In this document: positions 55,835 to 64,000 of the stretch, one piece after another
Layout: each line of letters opens with the position of its first letter
Numbering within the stretch: the stretch's first letter is position 1
Source: Roseobacter ponti
GTDB taxonomy: Bacteria; Pseudomonadota; Alphaproteobacteria; Rhodobacterales; Rhodobacteraceae
Length of the DNA: 64,000 bases
Assembly: GCF_012932215.1 (NCBI RefSeq)
Contig: NZ_CP048788.1
Location: 2,542,001-2,606,000 of the forward strand
Reading direction: 5' to 3'
The notes under the pieces: generated by a model
Databases searched by the model: none
What the model was told of the DNA's origin: nothing
The model's input: only the letters and a program-made list of their open reading frames with translations
Position numbers and translations under genes: made by a program

Positions 55835-57520
55835 ATGACCAGCGCCCCCGATATCGTGGTCCTCAACGGGGCCCTGATCACATTTGACGACGCGAAGCCG
55901 GGCGGTGAGGCCCTGGCCATCACCGGCAATACAATCGCGGCGGTCGGCAGCAACGATGAGATCCGCGCTATGGCCGGGCCGCAGACGCGGGTGATCGATG
56001 CAAAGGGTGCAACCGTGCTGCCCGGGTTTATCGACAGCCATGTGCATCTTTTCGGTGGCTCGTTCGAGCTCAGCTGTCTGAACCTTTACGGCGTGCACGG
56101 ACGCGATGAGATGGCAGAGAAAATCCGCCCCTTTGCTGCGGCAAACCCCGACGACAGGCTCATTTTCTGCGTCATGGCCGATTATGCGATCCTCGGCACG
56201 GGCAAAAACCTCACCCGTCACGACCTCGATACTATCCTGCCCGACCGGCCTCTGGCGATGTTTGCGCCTGATCACCATACCGCTTGGGCCAATACCCCGG
56301 CGCTGGAAGCTGCCGGCCTGTTGCAGGGCGGCGAGGTTGATGCCGGATCAGAGATCGTCATGGGCGAGGATGGCCTTGCCAGCGGCGAGCTGCTGGAGCC
56401 CGGGGCCTACGGCCCGATCCTTGCGCTGACAAACCACGGCGGGCGCGAGATGACGGGTCTCGTGACCGGTCGCGATCCTTTACCCACACCCTCTGAGGCC
56501 GAGCGGGCCGCCGACAGGGATGTGATTGCTGCAGGCCTCAGGCACTGCGCGAAACAGGGTATTACCGGACTGCACTGCATGGACGGCAACCGCTATCAGC
56601 TGGAACTGCTGAGCGATCTGGAACGCGAGGGCCGCCTGCACTGCCGCGTGGCCGTGCCCTTTCATCTCAAAGGCACTGACCAGGTTGAGCGTCTCACCGA
56701 AGAAACCGTCTCAATGCACGCCGATTACACCGGCGAAAAGGTCTGGTGCAGCCATGTGAAGATGTTCATCGACGGTGTGGTCGAAAGTGGCACCGCACTG
56801 ATGCTCGAACCCTACCCCGGACCGATGGGGGCGAACGGGAATGCGGGCGATGAGGTCTTTACTCAAGAGCACTTCGTGGCCGCCTGTGTCGAAGCGGACC
56901 GGCTCGGGTTTCAGATCGCCGTGCATGCCATCGGCGATGCCGGTGTGCGCCGCACCATCGATGCGTATGAGACTGCGCTGAAAACCAACGGCAAACGCGA
57001 CAGCCGGCACCGGATCGAACATCTTGAGGTAATGCATACAGACGATATCCCGCGCCTTGCCGAACTGGATATCGTGGCCTCGATTCAGCCCGGGCACTCG
57101 CCAAAGGGGCATATTTTCCCGCCCACCGGCGTCAGCAAGTACCTGCATGACCACCAGATCCCCGGGGCTTATGCCACACAGGACATCCGCGAAGCCGGTG
57201 CGAGGGTCGTCTTTTCGACCGACTGGCCGGTGATGCCCGTCGATGTGATGCCCAATATCAAAGCCGCGATTGCACCGCTGGACATGGGTGAAAAATGGCG
57301 CGACCAGACGCAGAGCCTGACCGATACGCTGGCAAGCTATACCCGCGACAACGCCTGGGTGGAGTTCCGCGAAGATCGCAAGGGGCGTCTCAGACCAGGC
57401 ATGCTGGCCGATGTGGTGGTGATGGACCGTGATCTCACGGCGCTGGCCCCTGAGGATATCACTGAGGCCGCAGCACAGGTCACCATCTGTGACGGCGAGA
57501 TCACCTGGGAGCGTGGCTGA
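55835..57520 (+). CDS. YtcJ-like amidohydrolase
   Basis: A 561-residue metal-dependent amidohydrolase of the YtcJ/NfdA type. It has VLPGFIDSHVHLFGG (first metal motif HxH), AVHAIGDAGVRR, RIEHLEV and FSTDWPVMP, where the last aspartate binds metal. Substrates in this family are amides or formamides. The ATG at 55835 is preferred because GGAG lies nine bases upstream; an ATG at 55820 is possible. It follows potD in the transporter operon and precedes an amidase, suggesting a two-step attack on an imported amide. Cytoplasmic. Confidence 0.87.
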   Translation: MTSAPDIVVLNGALITFDDAKPGGEALAITGNTIAAVGSNDEIRAMAGPQTRVIDAKGATVLPGFIDSHVHLFGGSFELSCLNLYGVHGRDEMAEKIRPFAAANPDDRLIFCVMADYAILGTGKNLTRHDLDTILPDRPLAMFAPDHHTAWANTPALEAAGLLQGGEVDAGSEIVMGEDGLASGELLEPGAYGPILALTNHGGREMTGLVTGRDPLPTPSEAERAADRDVIAAGLRHCAKQGITGLHCMDGNRYQLELLSDLEREGRLHCRVAVPFHLKGTDQVERLTEETVSMHADYTGEKVWCSHVKMFIDGVVESGTALMLEPYPGPMGANGNAGDEVFTQEHFVAACVEADRLGFQIAVHAIGDAGVRRTIDAYETALKTNGKRDSRHRIEHLEVMHTDDIPRLAELDIVASIQPGHSPKGHIFPPTGVSKYLHDHQIPGAYATQDIREAGARVVFSTDWPVMPVDVMPNIKAAIAPLDMGEKWRDQTQSLTDTLASYTRDNAWVEFREDRKGRLRPGMLADVVVMDRDLTALAPEDITEAAAQVTICDGEITWERG

Positions 57521-57623
57521 ACAGAGCGCCTCACGGGAACAAGCGCCTGCCTGCCGGCCCGCCACAGCAACCGACATCTGCGGACCTGAGGCGCGCCGCC
57601 CGTCAACAGCGAAGGACACCCAC

Positions 57624-59009
57624 ATGACAGACCTTTTCCGCCAGTCCGCCGCCACGCTGGCCCGCATGATCAGAGAAAAGACCGTCTCGGCGGTTGAGGT
57701 CGCGCAGGCGCATATCGACCGCACGGACGCGGTAAACCCGGGGATCAACGCGGTGGTGCAGGATGCCCGGGACGAGGCTCTGATGACCGCCCGCGCTATC
57801 GACACAGAGATTGCAGCGGGAGAGGATCCGGGGCTTCTTGCGGGCGTGCCCTGCACGACCAAGGTCAATGTGGATCAGCAGGGCTTTGCCACCACCAACG
57901 GCCTGACGCTGCTCAAAGATGCCGTGGCGGCGGAGGACAGCCCTGTGATCGCAAATCTGCGCAAAGCGGGCGGCGTGATCACGGGGCGCACGAATACACC
58001 TGCTTTCTCGCTGCGGTGGTTCACAAAAAATAACCTGTACGGCCAGACGCTGAACCCGCGCAATCACGCTATCACGCCGGGTGGCTCCTCTGGCGGGGCG
58101 GCGGCGGCGGTGGCCAGCGGCATCTGTGCAGTGGCCCATGGCACGGATATCGCGGGGTCGGTGCGCTATCCGGCTTACGCCTGCGGGATACACGGTCTGC
58201 GACCGACCTTCGGGCGGGTGCCGACTTTTAACGCCACGGGCGGGGACCGGTTTATCGGTGCGCAGCTGATGGCCGTCTCAGGGCCGCTGGCGCGCACCAT
58301 CGAAGACATCGGGCTTGCCTTTGCCGCCATGTCCGCCCCGGATCCGCGCGATCCCTGGCATGTGCCGGTCAGCCATGCGCCGCAACCCTTTAAGAAAACC
58401 GCGGCCCTGACGCCGGCCCCGGACGGGATGCCTGTGGCCAGGGAGGTGACAGCGGCGGTGCAGGCCGCAGCACAGGCACTTGAAGCGAAGGGCTGGACGG
58501 TCGAAGAAGTCCCCTGCCCGCCGATGCGCGAGGCCGCCCGCATCAATGCAACGCTGTGGATGGCCGAAACCCGGTTCGCCGCAGAGACCATGATCCGCGA
58601 TGAAGGCGACCAGGATGCGCAAACCGTGTTTGAGTTCATGCGCCGGGATGCAGAGCCCGCTGATCTCGAGGCCGTTATGAAGGCGCTGCAGCGCCGCGCG
58701 GGGCTGGTCCGTGAATGGGCGCTCTTTTTTCAGAAGTATCCTCTGCTCCTCTGCCCTGTCTCTGGCGAGCTGCCGTTCGATCAGCAGTCCGACGTGCGTT
58801 CGGAGGAAGACTTTTACCGCATTTTTGAGGCGCAGCTGACCCAGCGCGGGTTGCCTTCACTGGGCGTGCCGGCACTGTCCGTGGCAACCGGCATGGCGGG
58901 CGACAGACCCGTGGGTGTGCAGCTTGTGAGCGACCGGTTCCGTGAGGATATTCTGCTTGCGGCGGGCGCAGTCATTGAGGCGGCCCATCCGCCGCTGCCG
59001 GTGATCTGA
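57624..59009 (+). CDS. Amidase-signature hydrolase
   Basis: A 461-residue amidase. The Ser-cisSer-Lys triad is K80 (CTTKVNVDQQG), S155 (GGSSGGAAAA) and S179 (GTDIAGSVRYPA), with the usual 24-residue spacing between the serines. It hydrolyses carboxamides to acid and ammonia. The ATG at 57624 follows AAGGACACC. It lies about 100 bases after the amidohydrolase on the same strand and converges with cobF. Specific substrate is unknown. Confidence 0.9.
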   Translation: MTDLFRQSAATLARMIREKTVSAVEVAQAHIDRTDAVNPGINAVVQDARDEALMTARAIDTEIAAGEDPGLLAGVPCTTKVNVDQQGFATTNGLTLLKDAVAAEDSPVIANLRKAGGVITGRTNTPAFSLRWFTKNNLYGQTLNPRNHAITPGGSSGGAAAAVASGICAVAHGTDIAGSVRYPAYACGIHGLRPTFGRVPTFNATGGDRFIGAQLMAVSGPLARTIEDIGLAFAAMSAPDPRDPWHVPVSHAPQPFKKTAALTPAPDGMPVAREVTAAVQAAAQALEAKGWTVEEVPCPPMREAARINATLWMAETRFAAETMIRDEGDQDAQTVFEFMRRDAEPADLEAVMKALQRRAGLVREWALFFQKYPLLLCPVSGELPFDQQSDVRSEEDFYRIFEAQLTQRGLPSLGVPALSVATGMAGDRPVGVQLVSDRFREDILLAAGAVIEAAHPPLPVI

Positions 59010-59015
59010 GCCGGC

Positions 59016-59774
59016 TCAGACTGCGGGGACCCCGTCGGGCAGGCGGCGCAGCAGATAGGTATCCATGATCCAGCCGTGCTCTGCACGTGCCGCCGCCCGA
59101 CGCTCAACAATACGGGTTGAAACGTCGCGCAGTCTCCCGTGTTCAGTAATCTGTTCCGGCATGCCGAGAAACGCACCCCACCAGATGTCAAAGCCGTCCT
59201 GGTCGAGATGCTGAAACCCCGCCTCCCCGTCGAGCATCACCACCAGCGTCTCCGCCCCCGCGGGCCAGCCGTGATCGCGAAGACGCCGGCCGGTTGTGAT
59301 CTCCACCGGACCGTTCACGGTGTTAAGCGGGATGGCATGGGCGGCCGTCAGCGCCTGAATTGCGGTGATGCCCGGCACCACCCGCAGCACGGGTGCAGGA
59401 TCCAGCCGCGCCGCGATGCGCATGGTGCTGTCGTAAAGCGACGGGTCCCCCCAGACGAGCAGCGCCACCGGCCCCTCCGGCGGGCGCTCAGCAAGGGCTG
59501 CCTGCCAGCGGCGGGCAATCTCGTCGTGCCAGGCGGAAACACGGATCTGATAGGGCAGCGCCGGGTCCCGCTCGGGATAATCAAAACGCACAAGCCGGGC
59601 GGTGGATCCGCTGTCGCGGATCAGACGGGTGCGGATCCCCGCGAGATCATCTTTGCCCGGGCCCTTTTGCGGCAGAAGGATCACCGCCGCCTTCCGCAAG
59701 GCATCGCGCCCCTCAAAGGTCAGATGCGCGAGGCTGCCCGTGCCGATACCGATGAGCCAGAGGTGCCCGATCAC
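59016..59774 (-). CDS. cobF: Precorrin-6A synthase (deacetylating)
   Basis: A 252-residue methyltransferase of the aerobic cobalamin route. It starts LWLIGIGTGSLAHLT and has GDPSLYDSTMRIA and VVPGITAIQALTAAHAIPLN, as in CobF, which methylates C1 and removes the acetyl group of precorrin-5. A GTG start at 59774 follows GGGAAA. A strong terminator ends only 12 bases upstream, so it may have its own promoter or rely on read-through. Confidence 0.93.
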   Translation of the reverse strand: MIGHLWLIGIGTGSLAHLTFEGRDALRKAAVILLPQKGPGKDDLAGIRTRLIRDSGSTARLVRFDYPERDPALPYQIRVSAWHDEIARRWQAALAERPPEGPVALLVWGDPSLYDSTMRIAARLDPAPVLRVVPGITAIQALTAAHAIPLNTVNGPVEITTGRRLRDHGWPAGAETLVVMLDGEAGFQHLDQDGFDIWWGAFLGMPEQITEHGRLRDVSTRIVERRAAARAEHGWIMDTYLLRRLPDGVPAV

Positions 59775-59785
59775 TGCGGTTTCCC

Positions 59786-59821
59786 AAAAAAAAGGCCCGG
59801 ACCTGACGACAGGTCCGGGCC
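59786..59821 (-). terminator. Rho-independent terminator after cbiM-like gene
   Basis: On the minus strand GGCCCGGACCTG and CAGGTCCGGGCC form a perfect 12-base-pair stem with a four-base loop, followed by eight Ts. It ends the riboswitch-controlled transcript 12 bases before the cobF start codon. Confidence 0.93.
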
Positions 59822-59835
59822 GGATGGTTCAGCGC

Positions 59836-60513
59836 TTATGCGCCTGCGTAAAGGCGCGGCGTGAAAAGACCGCCCAGAGAGGTTGTACGCAGCTTTTTCG
59901 CTGCCGCCAGGACCGCCAGATCTGCCAGAGGCTCAATCAGAACGACCAGCATGTAGGCGCCACCAAAGGCACCAACTGCCGCGAATGTTTCAGCACCCAC
60001 GCCCTGGCCGTAAAACGCCCAGAACGCGACCCATGCCACAACGCCGCCCTGGTAGACCGCGGACATTTTCAGAACGTCCGAATAGGCAAGATCAACATAG
60101 GCCCGGTCCCGCGGGATATAACGTCGCGCCAGCGCATCGACCGCAAAGAGCGGCACCAGAACCGTCGTCAGATTCACAAAGAACATCGGCAGATCGGTCG
60201 GCGCGAGGAATGTGCCCTGGATCAGCAGGCCCAACGCCAGGCCAAGGGCCGCAGGAGCTGCACCAAGCAGCAGGAAGAGCGTCGTTCCAAGGATAAAGTG
60301 TACTTCGGAAATCCCGGCCGGGAAGTGCGGCAGGACCTCGAAAAAGGCGAAAACACCGACCGTTGCCAGCACCGTGCGGGCGGCGAAAGACGCAATGTTG
60401 CTTTTGGCCAGATCGCCCATGACGAGTTTGGCGGAATAGCCCGCCGCACCGGCGGCTGTGCCATACGCCAGCACCATTTTTGCGCCGTCAACGACGCCCG
60501 GTTCGATATGCAT
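59836..60513 (-). CDS. Solo CbiM-family cobalt ECF permease component
   Basis: A 225-residue membrane protein with six or so helices. It begins MHIEPGVVDGAKMVL, where the Met-His start supplies the metal ligand in CbiM/NikM proteins. FAAFF-type and GGLFTPRLYAGA features agree with the energy-coupling-factor cobalt permease family. No cbiN, cbiQ or cbiO lies beside it, so it may act alone or with distant partners. It is directly downstream of the cobalamin riboswitch, and has an AAAGGGA ribosome binding site. Confidence 0.82.
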   Translation of the reverse strand: MHIEPGVVDGAKMVLAYGTAAGAAGYSAKLVMGDLAKSNIASFAARTVLATVGVFAFFEVLPHFPAGISEVHFILGTTLFLLLGAAPAALGLALGLLIQGTFLAPTDLPMFFVNLTTVLVPLFAVDALARRYIPRDRAYVDLAYSDVLKMSAVYQGGVVAWVAFWAFYGQGVGAETFAAVGAFGGAYMLVVLIEPLADLAVLAAAKKLRTTSLGGLFTPRLYAGA

Positions 60514-60581
60514 TGATAGTCCCTTTCATGTGACTGCCCCTCCGGCAGCGGGTGCCCACTTTCGTGAGCAGGATTTCGTTA

Positions 60582-60749
60582 GTACGGCAGGTCTCCTGAC
60601 TTGCGTGTCGCAGCGCGCCGGTCCTTCCCGGATTTGGTTTCCCAGTGGTTCTTTCCGTCGCGCTCTCCGCTTACAGTTGCGGGGGCAGTCCGGGAGTTTC
60701 ACCCGGTTCCCTGTTCAGCCACAGATGTGACACCGTAGCCTGACAGTAC
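60582..60749 (-). promoter_or_regulatory. Cobalamin riboswitch
   Basis: On the minus strand the leader contains GGGTGAAACTCCCGGACTG (the G-box region), then CCCGCAACTGTAAGCGG and the B12 box in GAACCACTGGGA. The ends pair as GTAC..CAGG with CCTG..GTAC, closing P1. It lies in the 274-base gap before the CbiM-like gene, so B12 should switch off cobalt uptake. Confidence 0.95.
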
Positions 60750-60787
60750 GGTATGTCAGAAAGACCGCACAAGTTAAAAAACGACCC

Positions 60788-61507
60788 TCACGGTTCTGCC
60801 AGCGGCCCATACAGGATCAGCGCGGGGTTTGTGCCGGTCCCGGCTTCGAGTTTAGCGGCCAGTGCCGCGATATCGGTGCGGGTTATCTGCTGATCGGGGG
60901 TGCTGACGTTCTCGGCGAGAATCGCCGGCGTCCCAGGCGGCAGGCCCCTGGCGATCAGGGCCCGCGCCAGTTGCGGGAATGTGCGTTTGCCCATGAAGAC
61001 CACGGTGCAGGCCGCCGGATCCGCAAGGGCGTCGAGGTTGAGATCGGCGGGCAGATTGCCGGTGACATCATGCCCGGTGAAGTACTGAACCCGTCGCGCG
61101 GTCATCCGGCGCGTGAGCGGAATACCAGCGGCGGCGGCGGCGGCGTTGGCGGAAGGTACGCCCGGGATGATCTCATAGGGGATCCCGGCGTCGCGCAGCG
61201 CGTCGAGTTCCTCTTCGAGCCGCCCGAAGAGACCGCCATCGCCGGATTTCAACCGTACGACACGCTGGTCAATACGCGCATAATCCACCAGCAGCCGGCT
61301 GACGTGATGTTGTTTGGGCGAGGCGCGCCCGGCCCGCTTGCCGACGCCCACCAGATCAGCGTCCCGGTGCGCATAGCCGAGGATCGGCCCTGAGGAAAGA
61401 TCGTCGAAAAGCACCGCATCCGCGCGTTTCAGGCGGTCCACTGCCTTCAGGGTCAGAAGCTCCGGATCGCCGGGGCCGGAGCCTACAAAGCTCACAAAAC
61501 CGGTCAT
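60788..61507 (-). CDS. cobA: Uroporphyrinogen-III C-methyltransferase
   Basis: A 239-residue SUMT that makes precorrin-2, the entry to cobalamin and siroheme. FVGSGPGDPELLTLKAVDRL and VRLKSGDGGLFGR are the family motifs. No siroheme CysG fusion is present. It overlaps cobB by four bases (ATGA) and is the last gene before the riboswitch region. Confidence 0.94.
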   Translation of the reverse strand: MTGFVSFVGSGPGDPELLTLKAVDRLKRADAVLFDDLSSGPILGYAHRDADLVGVGKRAGRASPKQHHVSRLLVDYARIDQRVVRLKSGDGGLFGRLEEELDALRDAGIPYEIIPGVPSANAAAAAAGIPLTRRMTARRVQYFTGHDVTGNLPADLNLDALADPAACTVVFMGKRTFPQLARALIARGLPPGTPAILAENVSTPDQQITRTDIAALAAKLEAGTGTNPALILYGPLAEP

Positions 61508-62823
61508 GCGGTCTCCTCGGCGGTGATCAGGTGAAAGAATGTGCCCGTCACACGTCCCCGGCGCGAACCTGTTTCGGGGACCGGGTTGCCGTCTGCGTCC
61601 GCGACCTCCGCGAGGGCGTCGTCGGGCTGCTCCAGGATGCTGGAATAATGGAACTCATGCCCGCGCAACCGCGACCCCGCCGCATGCCCCGGCAGGTCCG
61701 CGAGAAGCCGTGCCTGCCGGTATCCCAGATGGAATTTGCGCTTTTCATAGCTGGTCACAAGCCCCAGCAGGCCGGTCATTTCGTGGCGCTGGCCGTCCTT
61801 GTCGATGAGGCCGGCGCCCAGAACCATATAGCCACCGCATTCGCCGTGTACCGGGCGTGTCTGCGCATGTGAATGCAGGCCCGCGCGGAAACCTGCAGCG
61901 GCGGCAATGCGGCCGGCGTGCAGCTCCGGATACCCCCCCGGCAGCCATACCAGATCGGCGTCCCGGTCAGGTGCTTCGTCCGCAAGCGGGGAGAACGGCA
62001 GAACCTCGGCCCCTGCCGCGCGCCAGCCTTCGACCAGATGCGGGTAGGTAAAGGAAAAGGCCGCATCCTGTGCAAGTGCGATGCGCTGAGCGGGTGGTTT
62101 CGGCAGCGGCGCCGTGCTCTGCCCGCCCGGCGCTCCGCGCGCCGCCCCCCGGATGGCTGCAAGATCAACATGCCCGCGCAGGAAAGCGGCATAGCCCGCG
62201 ATCGCGGCTTCCAGATCGGGGTGCTCCACCGCCTGAATGAGCCCGAGGTGACGCTCGGGCAGCGCCAGGTCCCCGCGTCGCGGCAGCGCACCCAGCACCG
62301 TCAGGCCCGCCTTTTCCATGCCCAGCCGCGCCAGGCGTTCGTGTCGAGGAGAGGCCACGCGGTTCAGGATCACACCGGCAAATGGCAGATCCGGATTATA
62401 GGCCTGAAAGCCCAGGGCGGCGGCGGCGGCTGACTGTGCCTGACCGCTGACATCGACGACCAGAATGACGGGCCAGCCCATGCGCGCGGCGGTCTCGGCA
62501 CTGCTGCCAAAGCCGCTCTGACCACGCGTGGCAACGCCGTCATAAAGCCCCATGGACCCTTCCGCGATACAGATGTCCGCGCCTGTCGCGCGCGCGGCAA
62601 TCGCACCAAGCAACTGCCCGCCCATGGCCCAGGTATCGATGTTGAAAGAAGCCCTCCCGCTGGCCGCACGATGAAACGCCGGATCAATGTAATCCGGCCC
62701 GGATTTAAAGGGCTGGACCACCATGCCGTCCTCTGCCAGCGCACGCAGAAGGCCCAGCATCACGGTGGTCTTGCCTGTGCCGGAGGCCGGCGCGGACACG
62801 AGAAGGCCGGGGATATCAGTCAT
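61504..62823 (-). CDS. cobB: Hydrogenobyrinic/cobyrinic acid a,c-diamide synthase
   Basis: A 439-residue glutamine amidotransferase. The ATP loop is [17 protein letters not shown], near the start, and the C-terminal glutaminase site is [12 protein letters not shown], with the nucleophilic cysteine. It amidates the a and c side chains. The ATG at 62823 overlaps cobM by eight bases; a longer frame to 63096 is in cobM and rejected. Confidence 0.94.
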   Translation of the reverse strand: MTDIPGLLVSAPASGTGKTTVMLGLLRALAEDGMVVQPFKSGPDYIDPAFHRAASGRASFNIDTWAMGGQLLGAIAARATGADICIAEGSMGLYDGVATRGQSGFGSSAETAARMGWPVILVVDVSGQAQSAAAAALGFQAYNPDLPFAGVILNRVASPRHERLARLGMEKAGLTVLGALPRRGDLALPERHLGLIQAVEHPDLEAAIAGYAAFLRGHVDLAAIRGAARGAPGGQSTAPLPKPPAQRIALAQDAAFSFTYPHLVEGWRAAGAEVLPFSPLADEAPDRDADLVWLPGGYPELHAGRIAAAAGFRAGLHSHAQTRPVHGECGGYMVLGAGLIDKDGQRHEMTGLLGLVTSYEKRKFHLGYRQARLLADLPGHAAGSRLRGHEFHYSSILEQPDDALAEVADADGNPVPETGSRRGRVTGTFFHLITAEETA

Positions 62824-63610
62824 CGCCGTGGCTCCAGCCGGCCCAGGGGCTCTGAGCCGATTGCGGCCGGTAGCGCCGGTCGTAATCGGTTGCATAAAGG
62901 CAGGATTCGTCAAAGCCCTCGCCTTCCAGTGCGCGTCCGACAAGAATAAGGGCCGTGCGGGTGATGCCGCTGTCGACGCGGTCTGCGATATCGGCCAGCG
63001 TGCCGCGGATGATGCGCTCATCCGGCCAGCTTGCGCGCCAGACAATGGCCACGGGGCAGTCCGCGCCGTAAGACGGGGTGAGTTCTTTGACCACACGGTC
63101 GAGGTTCTGCACCGACAGATGCAGGGCCAGCGTGGCGCCGGTGGCCGCGAAGTTCTGCAGTGTTTCGCCTGCGGGCATGGTCGAGGCGCGGCCCTGCGTG
63201 CGGGTCAGCACAACCGATTGCGCCAGCCCCGGCAGCGTCAGTTCCGCACCCAGCGTTGCGGCGGCAGCGGCAAAGGACGGCACGCCAGGCGTGACAGATA
63301 CCGGGATGCCTTCCGCACGCAGACGCCGCAGTTGTTCGCCCATCGCGGACCACACCGACAGATCCCCCGAATGCAGCCGCGCCACATCCTCGCCAGCGTC
63401 ATGGGCGCGGCGCATCTCGGCGATAATGGCGTGAAGATCCATGTCGGCGGTGTTCACCACCCGGGCGCCTTCAGGACAATGGCCCAGCACTGCTTCGGGC
63501 ACCAGCGATCCTGCATAGAGGCAGACCGGACAGGCAGCGATCAGGTCGCGCCCCCTCAGGGTCAGCAGATCGGGCGCCCCCGGTCCCGCGCCGATGAAAT
63601 GGACTGTCAT
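62816..63610 (-). CDS. cobM: Precorrin-4 C11-methyltransferase
   Basis: A 264-residue S-adenosylmethionine methyltransferase of the cobalamin pathway. It opens [20 protein letters not shown] and has [19 protein letters not shown] and [20 protein letters not shown]. The ATG at 63610 overlaps cobE by four bases, whereas the longer frame is an extension through cobE. Confidence 0.93.
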   Translation of the reverse strand: MTVHFIGAGPGAPDLLTLRGRDLIAACPVCLYAGSLVPEAVLGHCPEGARVVNTADMDLHAIIAEMRRAHDAGEDVARLHSGDLSVWSAMGEQLRRLRAEGIPVSVTPGVPSFAAAAATLGAELTLPGLAQSVVLTRTQGRASTMPAGETLQNFAATGATLALHLSVQNLDRVVKELTPSYGADCPVAIVWRASWPDERIIRGTLADIADRVDSGITRTALILVGRALEGEGFDESCLYATDYDRRYRPQSAQSPWAGWSHGDD

Positions 63611-63975
63611 ATCGTTTCTCCGATTGCAAAAGCGCAGGTTGCCATCCGGTCGTCCGACACCGCGCGCGGGCCGCAAAGCCGGGCGCCGGGTCCTGCGGCG
63701 GCCAGCGCTGCCGCCTCGGCGACACTGCCGGTGCCCCGGGCTGCCCGGGACGGCGCCGACTGTGTGACAGTCGGTTGCGCCGCAAGCTGATCTGCCGCGA
63801 CTGCGATGATGCGCAATCCGGTCTCCGTGGCGAGATCCCTGAGGGCGGTGCTGTCGCATTTTTCAGCGGCAGTCGCCAGCGCTGTGGCAGTCTTCCCTGC
63901 TGATGCGCGCTCAAAAGCGCTGCGCAGGCTTTGCGCACTGGCGCCCGTGCGGAACCCGAGACCCGCGACGATCAT
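63607..63975 (-). CDS. cobE: Cobalamin biosynthesis protein CobE
   Basis: A 122-residue protein matching the CobE/CbiG C-terminal domain, beginning [17 protein letters not shown] with [16 protein letters not shown] and ATSGVAEAAAL-like elements ([15 protein letters not shown]). The ATG at 63975 has GGAG nine bases upstream and overlaps the stop of an upstream gene by ATGA. Function in ring contraction/acetaldehyde loss is known for CbiG; CobE is less certain. Confidence 0.87.
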   Translation of the reverse strand: MIVAGLGFRTGASAQSLRSAFERASAGKTATALATAAEKCDSTALRDLATETGLRIIAVAADQLAAQPTVTQSAPSRAARGTGSVAEAAALAAAGPGARLCGPRAVSDDRMATCAFAIGETI

Positions 63976-64000
63976 AGCGCCACACTCCACTGCACCAGCG
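63972..64000 (-). CDS. 3' end of an upstream gene, cut by window edge
   Basis: The frame overlapping cobE ends LVQWSVAL then TGA. The ATGA overlap shows an additional gene enters from the right edge, very likely another cobalamin gene, but too little is visible to name it. Confidence 0.45.

Overview
The window looks like a chromosomal segment from a marine Rhodobacteraceae (Roseobacter-group) alphaproteobacterium. This is inferred from high GC, dense operons with 1, 4 and 8 bp gene overlaps, aerobic cobalamin genes under a B12 riboswitch, a monomeric NADP isocitrate dehydrogenase, OxyR next to katG, and several ABC uptake systems. No rRNA, tRNA, insertion sequence, phage gene or CRISPR array was recognised. 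The only clear decay is a broken NmrA-family gene at the left edge.

Layout. 1-4800: NmrA-family pseudogene, a PiT-type phosphate permease, a Na/Pi-cotransporter-like protein and a small helical protein. 5002-10055: a three-gene operon with a very large secreted caspase-like protease, a six-cysteine secreted protein and a one-helix membrane protein. 10318-12486: an animal-type heme peroxidase and a small partner. 12643-16984: phosphonate/phosphite-type ABC transporter (phnD, phnC, two phnE) plus a HAD-IIA phosphatase. 17358-21894: a lipoprotein and the ugpBAEC glycerol-3-phosphate-type transporter. Together these make the first 22 kb rich in phosphorus acquisition. 22372-26101: rhodanese, exported protein, YdcF, a coiled-coil/HTH protein and mnmH, converging on an oxidoreductase-SelD fusion (26083-28212), so selenium use is visible only for tRNA. 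28482-31692: divergent oxyR and katG. 31989-36748: lytic transglycosylase, VanZ-like protein, phosphohexomutase and cysteine synthase.

36975-41447 is the most unusual part. A CHASE2 class III nucleotide cyclase, a DUF928 exported protein and a caspase/peptidoglycan-binding/C-type-lectin protein form one tight operon, apparently an envelope-sensing cyclase linked to a caspase-like protease. With the 5002-10055 operon, the window holds two distinct caspase-like systems.

41644-48326: a MarR regulator and the homogentisate operon (hmgA, maiA, fahA, an MBL-fold protein, an FAD monooxygenase, DUF2783). Similar AGTTAC-type operator candidates lie before both marR and hmgA. 48680-50902: icd. 50978-59009: a LuxR-type regulator divergent from a PotABCD-type transporter that is followed by an amidohydrolase and an amidase, suggesting import and hydrolysis of an amide- or amine-containing nitrogen compound. 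59016-64000: cobalamin genes cobE, cobM, cobB and cobA, then a cobalamin riboswitch, a solo CbiM-like permease, a strong terminator and cobF.

A recurring architectural feature is a perfect GC-rich stem-loop just after each ABC substrate-binding-protein gene (phnD, ugpB, potD), as expected for mRNA-stability tuning of the binding protein relative to the membrane components.
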